A DNA stretch of 64,000 nt from Elgaria multicarinata webbii (GCF_023053635.1 NC_086188.1:2373001-2437000); one strand, 5' to 3'. Shown: positions 35,511 through 47,899, counted from the first letter of the stretch. Numbers and translations are program-made. Notes: generated by a model from the letters alone, not told the origin.

Positions 35511-35835
35511 GCGTTTAAACCTCCTTTTATTGTCAAACTTTTCCACAGCCTCTAGGTCCTCACCCAAAATAGCATTCTGAACTCTTCAAGAAACCTAAAA
35601 GCGTGAAGAACAAGCTTCCGTATTGCAAATTTGCTGGCCTTATGATGCATTCCGATTGCAGAATTTCCTGAGCTCAGAAGTAGCACTAGTTTGTACATAA
35701 AGCCTGCGTACTTGGCGACCAAAGGAACAGGATGAGATGTGGGTGTTTTAGTGGGTTCAAAAAACAACCACCACAGAATCCGTTGGTGCCTTTTGCCTGC
35801 TGATAACAAGCAATGGTGATTCAAGGTAGAATCTA

Positions 35836-36580
35836 AATAAAGTCCCGTCTAGAGTAGGACCCATTGAATTGAACGGGACTTAAATTAGTCATGACTCTAG
35901 CTAGCTTCTCCACACTGCTGCTATGGGGTGGAGGTTTAGTAGAAGCAGAATCAGGGCCCCGGCTGTTCAACCACAAGCCAGGGAGATGTTCCTGTGTGTG
36001 GGTTTGAGAGCTATTTATTTCCTTTCCAGTTTCTCATCAGATAAAGGTCCCTGTGACTCAGCTCGCTTCTGCCGCAAGCTGTCGAAAGACGGCTCTTCCT
36101 GGGTTGATTCTGCCAAGATCACAAGCAGGAAAGAAAAGAGCGATGAGAAAAATGGACTCGCACCTGAGTAATGTGGTCATTTAAAAAAAAAAACCCACCT
36201 CCCAAGAAGCTAAGGAGAGCTTCCTGAAGGGCTTTGAAAGATATGTGGACACCAACCACTGTCTGCTATCTCTCCTCCTTCTCTCTCCTGGAGAATGAGC
36301 ATGATAGCTAATTAGAACCTCCAACTTCAGAGGAAGTCTACCTCTGAATAATACCAGTTACTGGAAGGGTACAACTACTGCCAGCTCCTGGTTTTGCAGT
36401 GGTCTTGAGTATGCACCACATTGGAAGATGAGCAAGTAAACAAACCCCTAAGATTGTGGCTGACAGTTATTAGGTCCCGCAACAGTGTTCCCAAAGTAGT
36501 AATCCTGTTTTCTAGAGTGTTGTGTTTCTTTATACTTGTGTTGACGGATGGCCCATAATAATATCTTTTGCCCCAGCCGG
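35836..36580. other. Repeat trace, otherwise no gene
   Basis: 35836-35900 repeats the gtaggacccattgaattgaa block related to 30958. The rest shows no coding signal. Confidence 0.4.
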
Positions 36581-36581
36581 C

Positions 36582-38010
<1,429 letters not shown>

Positions 38011-38136
38011 CCTTCGCCAACATGGCGCCCTCAAGACGTGTTGGACTGAAACTCCCAGAATCCCCCAGCCAGCTGGCTGGGAGATTCTGGAAGTTTCAGT
38101 CCAACACCTCTCGAGGACACCAAGTTGGGGAAAGCT
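38011..38136. repeat. Foldback element
   Basis: The arms gtgttggactgaaactccca and ggaagtttcagtccaacacc flank a ccagccagctggctggg centre. Same family as 52131. Confidence 0.75.
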
Positions 38137-38584
38137 GGCAGAATCAATACCGCACTAGATGGGCAAATAAACCAAACTGGTAGCAGGCACCTTCTTGTGG
38201 ACAGGAGACGAGGAAAAGACCAGCAGCAGAGGATAAAAGAAAAGGTGTGACAGACAAAGGGAAGGAGAAAACGCGATGGCCCGATGGAGAAAGCCGTCAA
38301 TTCGTTTTACTCCACGAGCACCTGGCAGCAGAGGGCACGAGCCTCTCTGTCGTGCCTCGGTTTCACCAAAGCGAGGCACCGGTTTCATTTCTGCCCCCAA
38401 GTTCCACTGCGGTCGTGGCTTCTTCGTCGCTCACCTCCTTGTTCCCCCTTCCAGTCCTGTTCCAAGAACTGGACAGAGAACAGAAAGCCCAGAACAGAGA
38501 TGTGAGCAATCTCGTAGCCACCCACGAGGAGCCCATCCCGTCTGACCGGCAGGGAATGGGGAAGGAGGGCCTTGAGGGGTGGTG

Positions 38585-38655
38585 GTGCGTAAGAGCTGCC
38601 TCAACTCAGCCCAGTCTAGTATCCTGCTTCCAACAGCGGTCAGCCAGATGGCTAA
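38585..38655 (-). repeat. CR1 or SINE 3' fragment
   Basis: The stretch cagtctagtatcctgcttcc followed by aacagcggtcagccaga resembles the inverted element at 10085. Confidence 0.45.
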
Positions 38656-38811
38656 TGACTGCGCCCAACCAATTTTATATTTCGAGATATTTAATCGTGT
38701 TAAATCTGAATGACTTTTGGGAACTCCGCCCCAAACTATCCCAAGAAAGCTCCTCTCGCACACACCTGAGGATTATATTTTAGCCATCCAAAGAAATATG
38801 AGGTTGTAAAT

Positions 38812-38960
38812 ACACACACACACACACACACAACACACACAGAGATGTCAAATTGGCCCAACTTTCCATAGATTTCTAGGGCTGGCTCTTACCGTCTGCT
38901 GCTGCCAAAGCAGCTGCCGCAACTCTGCCTTACGGTAGGGCCGGCACTGTTGATTTCACT
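38812..38960. repeat. (CA)n and DNA-transposon-like fragment
   Basis: CA run at 38812-38832. 38876-38960 contains gccttacggtagggccggca, the inverse of the motif at 25750-25885. Confidence 0.5.
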
Positions 38961-39454
38961 GTTGCCTGGGCTTAACTGTCAGATTTATTTCTGAAATTTC
39001 AACAGAACAGATTTGGGGGCAACAGCGAAATGGGAGCAGGATTTAGCGAACACGTTTTATTCCCCCACCCCCTCCGACGGCCCCTCTCTGCAAAATATTG
39101 CTTGCTGGTTCATTCACATGAAATGGGCTCCTAATGTGGGCATTCAGGGATAGTTCTGTCTTAACTGGATCTAGTCTGTATGAATTGTTCTGTATTAACT
39201 GGATCTGTATGAATTCACTGCGATGACACTGGAGTGCAGAAAACATGCAAAATATGCCACAGAGCAGCTTCTTGGGAAGTTTGGCTTTAATTTCTTTAAA
39301 AATGATCATGTTTCCAGTCCTTATTTCATAGGTATCACAAAGATACATTAGATTAAATAGGAAAAGATGATATACATAATCTCTGTGTCTGTATCCAAGT
39401 GATGCAGCCTCCCTCGATTTGTCCGTCAAGAGATAAAAGTGTGCATTACTACTA

Positions 39455-39695
39455 TTGGTTTAATTATTACATACATATCCTGGCTTTTTTTCCTCCTTAA
39501 GGAACCCAAGGCACATACATAATCCTCCTCCTCTCCAATTTATCCTCACAACAACATCCCTGTGAGGTGGGTTGGGCTGAGAGTCTGTGACTGGCCCAAA
39601 GTCACCCAGTAGGTTTCCATGGCCGAGTGGGGCCTAGAACCCAAATCTCCCGACTCCCAGTCCAACACTTTAACCACTACACCACACTGGTTGAT
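39455..39695 (-). repeat. CORE/MIR-type SINE, near full length
   Basis: On the minus strand: a tRNA-like head with A box (gtggtgtagtggttaaagtg) and B box (gggttctaggccc), then the CORE signature gtgactttgggccagtcaca, then a tail rich in tcctcacaaca complement and A/T. Same family as 54062 and 25556. Confidence 0.75.
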
Positions 39696-41358
39696 CGTTG
39701 TTTCTCACCAGAAAATTGCACAACTCTAGATTCTAAACCCTAAAGCAAATTTTGCCATGTGGGGTCAAGCTTTGCAGGCAAGTTCCTTCCTAAACAGAGA
39801 CAATTTGGAGTACTTTACTTCCAGATGAGGGTTTCATTGTGCAATCACCCTGCGTCATTATCAGAATTGTGTGTGTGTGTGTGCGCGGTCACAACGTCAC
39901 CATCTCCCACTTGTAACCCTCCTGTATTTTTCCATTGCTTCTCTTAGCTTTCTTCTCACTGCTAAAGATCTGCTCAAGAAGGAAGAACAAAAAATACCTC
40001 CACAACACTGTGTGACTAATTAGTGCTAGGATTGCTGCGTCTGAAAGCACCAAAAGTCCTTTGATAAGGGATCATCAACTGGAATGACAAAAGATTCTGT
40101 TTCCGGGATTCCACATTGCACCTTCTTCCAGGAAGGCAGAAAGACTTTTGATTTGGACTCATACAACTGCTTTCTGTTATGGATCTCCTGCACCCCCATA
40201 AGATATACCCCACCTGCTGACTATATCAACTAGGACAGGCATATATTGTTAGGAGTCTGACGTATTGCACTCTCTCAGAGCATGCACAGAGTGCAAGCAC
40301 ACGTCAGCAGAGACAGAGGTCACTGGCAGCAGGCAGATGTTCACGAAGTGAAGGAATACTCAGACACAGCGTTTTGGACTACATAGAGCATAACATAGTT
40401 GAGGAACAATAACTCTTCACACAAACTCTCCACACTCTTCAATCACATGTCACATATTAATAGCCTTGTGAGCCAATCATAGTGTCCACATGCAATATGA
40501 ACACCGGATTGCATCACCGGGATTGTGTTGCGATGCCTCAAGAAAAAGGGGAAAAAACCATGGCCAAATGGCCTTGGTCAGAGAGGCCTTGCTGCACATC
40601 CTGGCTGCTCTCAAAGACCTTGAGATGGCTATCTCAGAGGTTGTTACTTTTGTTCTTCAGTTCCAGAAAAACTTCCACTTAGATATGAACACTTTCAAAT
40701 CAAATACCTGACATATATAAAGTGGAGTCTGGTGAATCCGCTCCGAGCTCTCCAAGGTGCCTGGCTTTCACAACACCAGGCCTGTCTCTTTCCTTGTCTG
40801 CAATCCTGTGTTATTTGTACTTGCTTACACATCTAATGTTTTTGGTCATGCTAAACTTATTTGGGTGTGTTCTGCTCTTGTGTGTGGGGGGGAATCCAAC
40901 CTTTTGTCATTGTTGTTTTAAAGGCAAGTTTCTAGGCATGATGGTTTGAAAAAAGAGACTTGAAAGGGCTTTGAGCTATGACTGCTGAAAACTTCAGGAG
41001 CCAGAGTGGTGGTCGTATAAGGTTTCCAGTGGCTGGAGATAGGGAGGGGACCCAGGCGTTCTACACAGCTCCTTCCCTCTGACGAGAAAATCAAGCCCAA
41101 TGATGCAAAAGGATAGAAAAGATGTCAAGCTGTTCAACGGGCGTTAATTTAGACAGGTTACAGAACCGCACTTTTCTCTGTGCAGCCGCGCTGCCGATTA
41201 TCTACGATGCGCACGTATTTTAAACATAACTTTGGAACTGAGCAGGTGCTAAACAAAGGTGCTTTGAATTAGACACACTTTTGGAGGTTCGAGAAAGAGA
41301 CCATCTGAGCGGACCGGAGAGAAGCCTGGGGTGTAGGAAGAGAGAGACAGAGACAGAG
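39696..41358. other. No gene recognised; distal SELPLG 3' flank
   Basis: Possible SELPLG 3' UTR near 41358, but the polyadenylation site is not resolvable. An unclassified A/T-rich block occupies about 40230-40730. It has short frames (40490-40711) of no recognised family. Confidence 0.35.
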
Positions 41359-42984
41359 TCAATGCTCCGGCAAGAAGCTGTTCAGAGTCAAGTTGTCCAT
41401 CTCGGCCTCCGACCCATTCTCCCCCAGCATCTTCACCCTTTTAACTCGGGGCGCCCTCCTGGCGGCCTCCTCCGCCTCTTCCGTGGCCAGCAGGGATGAA
41501 ATGCACACCATCTCTGTGTGGTGCTGCTGGTTCATTTTGTAGGCCCGCTTCTGGCGCCAGAGCATGGTGGCCAAGACGCCCGTGATCACAATGAAAATGC
41601 CGGCGACCAGGGCCAAGAGGAAGATGGCCAGCAGACACTTCCCAACCAAGGGGCCCGTGCCACCGAGGGGCCCTGCTGCGGGAGGATCCGCCCGGGCAGG
41701 AGTGGTGCCAGCCGTGGTTCTTTTGGGAGGAAGAGCAGTCTTTCCTTTTCCGCTGAGGACAAATCTAGGCGGGCCTAGGCCCTGGCTCGGGGTCGCTGTG
41801 GAAACATTGGCCCTGTCCACAGTCTCAGACGATGAAGTGGATTCATCATCCAGCCACGGCCATTCTGTGGTGGAAGCAGCCGTGGCCGTTGCATGAGGAG
41901 AACCAGACTTTCCCCTTGCTCTGGGGGCAGCCCCTAAGCCCTGGCTCGGGGTCATTGTGGAAACATTTGAGCTGGCCAGAGTCTCAGAGGATGGAGTGGA
42001 TTCATCATCCGACCACAGCCATTCTGTGGTAGAAGCAGCCGTGGCCGTTGCATGAGGAAAACCAGACTTTCCCCTTGCTCTGGGGGCAGCCCCTAAGCCC
42101 TGGCTCGGGGTCGTTGTGGAAACATTTGAGCTGGCCAGAGTCTCAGAGGATGGAGTGGATTCATCATCCGGCCACAGCCATTCTGTGGTAGAAGCAGCCG
42201 TGGCTGTCCTGAGAGGAAAAACATCTTTCCCCTTTGCTCTGATGCCAGGCCTGGTGGTGTGAAAGCCAGGCATCAGAGTCACTGTGGACACAAAAGTCTC
42301 AGGTGATGCCGTGGATTCATCATCCAACCATGACCAAAATTCAGTGGTCGATGGAACGGTCCCCGTTTCTGAAGAGACTCGAGGCACCGTTGTGCCGGCT
42401 TTGTCAACGTGACGGCGTCTGCCTTTGGCATCCATTGCTTCACTGGAGGTCAGTGGAGGCGCTTGAGTTGGGCTCGTAATGCCTGTGGTATTTAAGAAGA
42501 CAACTGCTGTGGCAGCGACGCCTGAGGCGGTCGTCCCGAGGGTGTCAGAAGTTGCTGTTGCATGAGAAGCTCCAGCGGTTTTGCCTTTGGAAACAGGCGT
42601 GGCTTTCCCTTTAGCAGCTACACCAGCCTGCCTCTTCCTGCGGGGTAACTGAGGCGATTCGTGGCCTCCACCTCCCGTCGCCTTCCACTCCCACCTTGGT
42701 GGGGCAGCCGACGGAGAGTCCGTTTCGGCAGGGAGCCTGTTTGCCTCCATGTCCTCCTCACCAGCGAGGTTTGCCGTAGAAACATTGGCGCTGTCCAGCG
42801 TTTCAGGGGACGGAGAGGATTCATTGTCCAGCCACAGCCATTGCGTGGTAGATGCAGCACTGGCCCCCACATCCTCCCGACTGGCACCATCTTGACCAAG
42901 GCGTTTTCGGGCCGGGAGCTTGTAACTGCCAGCGAGGAAGACGCTTGAGAGAACTGTCAACAGCCAGAGCAAAGCCATTTTTAC
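41359..42984 (-). CDS. SELPLG: P-selectin glycoprotein ligand 1 (PSGL-1), coding exon
   Basis: A 539-residue mucin-like receptor in one coding exon, as in mammals. The start at 42978 has A at -3 and G at +4. A splice acceptor (ttggctctag) puts the exon edge at 42984. Residues 1-18 form a signal peptide. Two basic cleavage-like sites follow, RKR at 24-26 and RRKR at 113-116. The Ser/Thr/Ala-rich ectodomain has N-glycosylation sites at N52, N65, N163, N285, N338 and N391, plus four tandem 53-residue units (210-421). Each unit opens with STTE-WxW-(L/P/S)DDEST; an isolated copy is at 43-69. C448 at the membrane edge matches the human dimerisation cysteine. The membrane segment is 448-472. The tail keeps TEMVCISSLL (488-497) and DNLTLNSFLP (528-537). 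It mediates selectin-dependent leukocyte rolling in mammals. Oddly, there are no ectodomain tyrosines after Y19. Tail and membrane homology make the identification firm; selectin binding is inferred. Confidence 0.92.
   Translation of the reverse strand, partial: VKMALLWLLTVLSSVFLAGSYKLPARKRLGQDGASREDVGASAASTTQWLWLDNESSPSPETLDSANVSTANLAGEEDMEANRLPAETDSPSAAPPRWEWKATGGGGHESPQLPRRKRQAGVAAKGKATPVSKGKTAGASHATATSDTLGTTASGVAATAVVFLNTTGITSPTQAPPLTSSEAMDAKGRRRHVDKAGTTVPRVSSETGTVPSTTEFWSWLDDESTASPETFVSTVTLMPGFHTTRPGIRAKGKDVFPLRTATAASTTEWLWPDDESTPSSETLASSNVSTTTPSQGLGAAPRARGKSGFPHATATAASTTEWLWSDDESTPSSETLASSNVSTMTPSQGLGAAPRARGKSGSPHATATAASTTEWPWLDDESTSSSETVDRANVSTATPSQGLGPPRFVLSGKGKTALPPKRTTAGTTPARADPPAAGPLGGTGPLVGKCLLAIFLLALVAGIFIVITGVLATMLWRQKRAYKMNQQHHTEMVCISSLLATEEAEEAARRAPRVKRVKMLGENGSEAEMDNLTLNSFLPEH
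41716..42351 (-). repeat. SELPLG in-frame 159-bp tandem repeat (4 units)
   Basis: Units at 42351-42193, 42192-42034, 42033-41875 and 41874-41716 code for 53 residues each. The second and third are nearly identical in DNA, differing at a handful of positions. The first and fourth are more diverged. The units carry WxW plus acidic and Ser/Thr/Pro blocks and an N-glycosylation site in three of four. Confidence 0.93.
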
Positions 42985-43200
42985 CTAGAGCCAAGTACAC
43001 ACATTAATATTTCTCCACAGGTCTCACCCCACATCTTCCCTCCCTTGTGCTCCCAAAATGGCTGCTGAGTGGTTCAGTATGATGAGGGAGATGGGGAAGC
43101 ACATTTAGGACAGAAACAGGGGGGGGCTGTGCCTCCCCTGACCCCTCCCCAATAACCTGGCTTACTTTTAACTAATTAATCCATTGTTTCGAATATCCCG
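42985..43200. other. SELPLG intron start, no motif
   Basis: Upstream of the coding exon, minus strand. Apart from the acceptor, nothing recognisable. Confidence 0.35.
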
Positions 43201-43490
43201 CCCCACAGTTCCAACTATTAAAACATCTGTATGATGCCATCTGGTGCGTCTTTCAAAGTTCACCTCAAAAACACCGTTTCCATGAAGCCTTGGGCATAAC
43301 CTGCTAGTTCCCCAGGTCCACCTGCAATTCAGCCTTTCATTAAATCTAACCACATGCAAATGAAACCACTACATTTTGCTTCCCTATTTAAATCCCTGCC
43401 TCCATTTTCCTTCCCTTATGTTACGTCCTGTGTAGTCCGTAAGCTCTGTAAGGCAGGGACCAGGCCTCTACTATTATTATTAAACCAAGC
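43201..43490 (+). repeat. LINE 3' end, decayed
   Basis: Frame remnants (FKVHLKNTVSMKPWA-like) followed by gtaaggcagggaccaggcct and a (tat) tail resemble the element at 1-387. Confidence 0.4.
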
Positions 43491-43967
43491 ATGGCAGAGA
43501 ACCCATTTCCATGAGGTCTAGCAGCATGTTCTACCCAAGACATTTTGAAAGAGTTACTTTCTGGAAGCTGTGTCCTCTTGGCCCGGTTCTCATTCTCCCC
43601 AATCCCAGATGGATGTGGGCTGGTGGGGGATACTCAGTGTTAAGTAAAATGCATTCTGTACAGGCTCAGGGGTTGTCTTCCCTTGATTACCAGCTTTGTT
43701 TAAGTTCTAAGCCTGTCAGATTAAATGCTAGCACTGGACCTTGACTTCTCTAGCATTTTTCTGGGCAGGATTTTGGATAAACTTTGGTTCAAGAGGGGGT
43801 TCGTTTGAAGAAGAGTTTTACCACACAAAATGGAGCTGCCCTACCAAGTTCACATTACTGGTATCAATAGGGAAGGACAATCGTTTAGTGGACGAATCTC
43901 TGCTTGGCCAATGTCTGGGAAAGAAGCCCACATGAAACCCTGCAGAAGCACGTCGGAGAGCGCCTTG

Positions 43968-44405
43968 GTTCTGACTGAAACCCGGAGCACATTCACTGGT
44001 GCCACCAGCCGCCACTGGCCTGGGAAAGACTGGTTCAGAGCCTAAACTTCTGATGATATTGTTAAGATCTACTTCTGAGTCGCTTCTCTGGCCACCGCTG
44101 ACCACAATGGTGCAACGGGTGGCTACCAAGGCCCCCGGATCTGTGGAACGCCCTTCCCAGGGAGATCTGCCTGGCTTCTTCCCTGTGGACATTTAGGCGC
44201 CAGCCTATCACTTTCCTCTTCCAGCAGGAATGGAATCTTTCATCTCTTGCTCTTGGTTGCTAACTTCATTGCTGGCTTTTTGATATTTTTAATGCTGCTG
44301 TACTATTGGAATGGTGGTTTTTTTCTTGTTTGGGGCTTTTATGATTGCAAACAACCCCAAGGGAATTTGTCAATTCAGCGGTATATAAATTAAATTTAAT
44401 AAATA
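43968..44405 (+). repeat. Dispersed repeat copy 3, then L2 3' end
   Basis: 43968-44025 has ctgactgaaacccggagcac and gccaccagccgccactgg, shared with 13031 and 27423. From about 44095 an L2-type end runs to the (taaa)-like tail at 44405, with a decayed LWNALP-type remnant. Confidence 0.55.
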
Positions 44406-45820
44406 CTGGGCTAGGTGTGCCAGTGGTGTGACTCGATAGAACACAGATTTGTTTCTCTGTAATGCAATCTTGAATTATTTTCCAGGGGTCATTCCAGCCA
44501 CGCCCAAAACCAGAGTCTTGTGGCACTTCAAAGACTAGCAGGTTTATCATCATGAGTTTTGAGTCGCGGCAAATCTGTTAGATTTCAAGACACCTCAAAG
44601 CAAGGCTTTGTGTTGCTTAAGTTTGAAGTTTGTGATTTCCAAAGCGTGAATGCAAGCTTGCCTGGAACTGGACAGGACAGCCTTTTCTGAGCTATTTCCT
44701 GTGTAGATCAAAAGCACAGAGCAGGATGGGCAGAGTGAAAACCACAGACACTTATCTTTCTCACGTCACTGAGCCCAGCCACACAGAAAGAGATTTTAGG
44801 TGGTTTCTTTAAAAAAAACCAAGAAAGAAAAGGATATGGGAAGCCAAGAAGGAAATAAGTTAAATTTCATAAAACATTGTCAGTGTACAGCTTACATATT
44901 TATTTTCATGAGCAAAACTGGTTGCTAGGTCTCTGCCTGCAATAAGCCTACATTCTCTGATTAACAATGATACCATAAGGAAAGGAAGGCGAAAGATAAG
45001 AATGGGTGTGAGCAAATTCTCGTGGGAAGGCAAGTTTAAGAGTTGGAAGCCAAAGCTTAGGCGTTGGAAGCCAGAGAGAACCAGGTAGATGTTTGGGGAC
45101 AGAGTTGTAGACTTAGGGGTCAGTGAGGGTGGAGTCATGTTAGGGAGAAATAAACCTTTTGGTCGTCAGAGAGAGCCAGACGCTGAAGAAGAGCGAAAGC
45201 TGTAAAAAGTGAAGGAGGGAAAACTTTAGAGGTTCAAATTCTTGGAGCAGCCTGACCCATTTTTTTCCAGATCAACCCAGATGTGCTTAGACTCCAGATG
45301 TGTTTAGACTTCAACCCCCAGCTGAGCGCTTTGCAGGCTCTTGAACTGTCCAGCACCACAAAGCCAAAAGAAAAACCGCTAAGAATCAGACCTGCTTCAA
45401 ACTGCAACTGGAAGGACTTTTGCCTCTGAAAATGCATGTTTATTTTATTAGGACCCCACCTTTCTGTCCCCCCAAAAAGGGAGGCACTGAAGGTGGTCCT
45501 GTTGGATTATTTCCTACAGGCCCAACTACTGTTTAAATGCACAGGACCCCTGCCCAGGGGGGCAGGAGGGATGTCTTTAAAATAACAATACACACACAAT
45601 TTAAAGACCTAATACAGCCCATGGGTTAGTCAAAGCGTGGGTGAGAAGGAGCAGACCCCGGCTCAACAGCACAGCTTCCTTCCCATCCTAAAAGCTACAC
45701 GCCCAAGTTGCAGAACAGCTAAATGAGGGCACGGGGTGGCATTTGTTCACAGTGGCACAGAATGCGGAGATGTGGTGCTTAGCAAATGCCTCTCGGACCC
45801 CTAGACACACCCACCCAAGT
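44406..45820. other. No gene recognised
   Basis: The short block accagagtcttgtggcactt at 44510-44529 belongs to a repeat common in reptiles. No coding signal. Confidence 0.35.
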
Positions 45821-45829
45821 TTGTCTTAC

Positions 45830-46010
45830 CTGGTACTGGACAAAACAGGAAACCTACAGCTGGGCGGCATGAGACGAAAAAGCAAAATCGGAAGAGTTGA
45901 GGCGGTTTTGGAGAACACTCATGATGCAGCTTCCTCTTGCAGGAGAGGCTGTGTGCGTGAGCACATACAGATGAGAAGAGGTGGGGCTAGGAGGCCCTAA
46001 GATAGTTTGC
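45830..46010 (-). promoter_or_regulatory. Candidate SELPLG 5' non-coding exon
   Basis: On the minus strand a strong splice donor, gtaccag followed by gtaagac (donor bases 45829-45824), lies 2.8 kb before the SELPLG acceptor. The preceding sequence has a GAGGAAG ETS-like (PU.1-type) motif near 45930, fitting leukocyte expression. Mammalian SELPLG has a non-coding first exon. The link is positional; extent and start site are not determined. Confidence 0.3.
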
Positions 46011-46694
46011 ACAGGATATCTCAACAAGCCAGCCCTCAGACTGGCGTTTTGCGATTCTTGTGGTTGTTACTGTTTTAAAGAAGTTCTGAGCTTGTCTCCT
46101 CCACAAAAGAAGGGAAGGGGACCCGTCAAGACTCAGGCCATTAAGTTGAAACTATATGTAAATTCAAAAAGTGGCCCTTAATTGCTGTGGGAGTTGAGCT
46201 TCGAAAGAAATTTAAAAAATCTATGTTCAAGCACAATGAGGACCAGCTCCATGGCAAGCACAGGAGCATTTCCCAATGAGGGCCTTGGCACAGAAGACTT
46301 CTGCGAATCTGTGATGTCCCCGATAAGGGAAAATCCTCTCCAGCAGACTTCACAGATTGGAGACATACTGTATACACACATACCCAGGTCTGCATGCAAT
46401 GTGCAGCATTGCTCAGCAGCAAAACTACCCCACCCTGATTTGTTTGTCAAGTCTACAGGCATTATTTGCAAGAGAACCAACTTCTGGACCGGAGGCCTTA
46501 CAGGAATATATTTCACAACTCCTTCGATGTCACTTCCGTTCTCACTTGCTTGTGCAAATGCTGAGAATTGCTGTCCAAAACATCTGCAGGACACCAGGTT
46601 GGGGAAAGTGAACGTGGGGAATCCTTGGTATTGGGGGAAATGACGTTCGAAAGATCAAAATAAAAAAACACCATCTTGGGGTTTCTGCTAGGTC
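46011..46694. other. No gene recognised
   Basis: A foldback-family arm, ccaaaacatctgcaggacac, lies at 46576-46595. The 153-codon frame 46182-46643 has no recognised domain. Confidence 0.35.
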
Positions 46695-46795
46695 ACAGCC
46701 TTCCTCAACCTGGGGCGCCCCAGATGTGTTGGACTGCCCCATTCTGGGAGGTGTAGTCCAACACATCTGGAGCGCCCCAGGTTGAGGAAGGCTGT
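46695..46795. mobile_element. hAT-like foldback MITE with target duplication
   Basis: A 101-bp palindrome with arms acagccttcctcaacctggg and its complement ending at 46795. It is flanked by gctaggtc (46687-46694) and gctaggac (46796-46803), an 8-bp duplication with one difference. The 8-bp length suggests hAT; there is no coding capacity. Confidence 0.7.
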
Positions 46796-47511
46796 GCTAG
46801 GACTTTCAAGTCCCGGGTCTGGTGGACAGCTGTTCCAGAACCAGTGTGTGGGAACGCATGGGAACTGGTCTTCCAAGAAAAGAACCTCAAATCTCATCTC
46901 CCAAACACGAGGGTGGTCTTCGTCTGCTCTGTTGAGCTTAGGAGGGGAGTTCAATGATTTGGCAAGAGCATCTCCCTTTACTTGGGCTAAGCGTTGTTTG
47001 AGAGGAAGGCATTCACCTTAAGTGGATTTACTGGAGCAGGAGTTCAGGTAATGTGACAGAGCCCCCTCAGGGCAAGTGTGTGGGGGGGGGGAGAGAGAGA
47101 GAAGCGGGGAGAATCAACTAATAAGAGAAATTATTTCATCAAAGAAATAAGTAACCAGATCACTCTCTAAGCAAAAGTTCTGAATGTCCAAGGGTGCAAA
47201 CTGAGTTCAGGCACCTTATTCCTTGTGCCAGCGGCCACCTTGCCCTGACGTCAGCTACTCCACAGCTCCACCACTGGAGATGGTAGCAGGCAGGACTGCA
47301 GTTTCTGTTCCAAGGAGGACCAAACGATACAAGGAGCCAATAGGATTCTAATCGGTGGTCATTGCTGGGGCAAAGACGCTACTCTCTCCGTAGCTGGCTA
47401 AAGCTATGCACAGTGACTTATGTCTCTGGGCCACCAGCCTTGACCAATGGCACTGCCATTGACAAGAGAACGACACTGAGAAAGCAGATTTAAGTATCGG
47501 ATGGATTATGT
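46796..47511. other. No gene recognised
   Basis: A G-rich run at 47082-47091 only; no motif-bearing frame. Confidence 0.35.
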
Positions 47512-47572
47512 ATCATAGAATCATAGAATAGTAGAGTTCGAAGGGGCCTATAAGGCCATTGAGTCCAACCAC
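47512..47572 (-). repeat. CR1 3' tail fragment
   Basis: The stretch catagaatcatagaatagta followed by the gccattgagtccaacca end of the CR1 3' UTR. Confidence 0.85.
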
Positions 47573-47797
47573 GTAGGTGCTGTTCATAATAAAGCAAGAG
47601 TGAACAGGAATGCTAGTCAGACGGGGCCTTGGCCGTGTTTCGACGCAATTCTCCTTATGTTCTTAACCATGCACGTGCCACACTGCCTAGTTCCCACCTT
47701 GGTTGTGGGAATGAAGGACCCTGTGTTCTTGCAACAGTCTCATCTATTTCAAAGCGACTCTTGCAGGACTCCCCACATTCCCTCAGCCCATGGGATT

Positions 47798-47799
47798 TG

Positions 47800-47835
<36 letters not shown>
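47798..47835. repeat. (GT)n microsatellite
   Basis: About 16 GT units. Another short GT run is at 48859-48874. Confidence 0.95.
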
Positions 47836-47837
<2 letters not shown>

Positions 47838-47899
47838 ATAAGAAAATAAGAGACCACCACAGAAAAGAACAAGCTTTGGAAAATTGTGGGGTTTTTTGT

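Noticed and set aside
38247-38783. 178-codon plus-strand frame
   Set aside because: Ends in a CR1/SINE fragment and contains no domain.
40230-40730. LTR-like element beginning tgttaggagtctgac
   Set aside because: No matching end, target duplication or promoter could be found, so it is left unclassified.
41281-42948. Plus-strand frames antisense to SELPLG
   Set aside because: Shadows of the repetitive SELPLG exon.
44499-44560. A short conserved-looking block (accagagtcttgtggcactt)
   Set aside because: Known only as a common reptile repeat; termini not visible.
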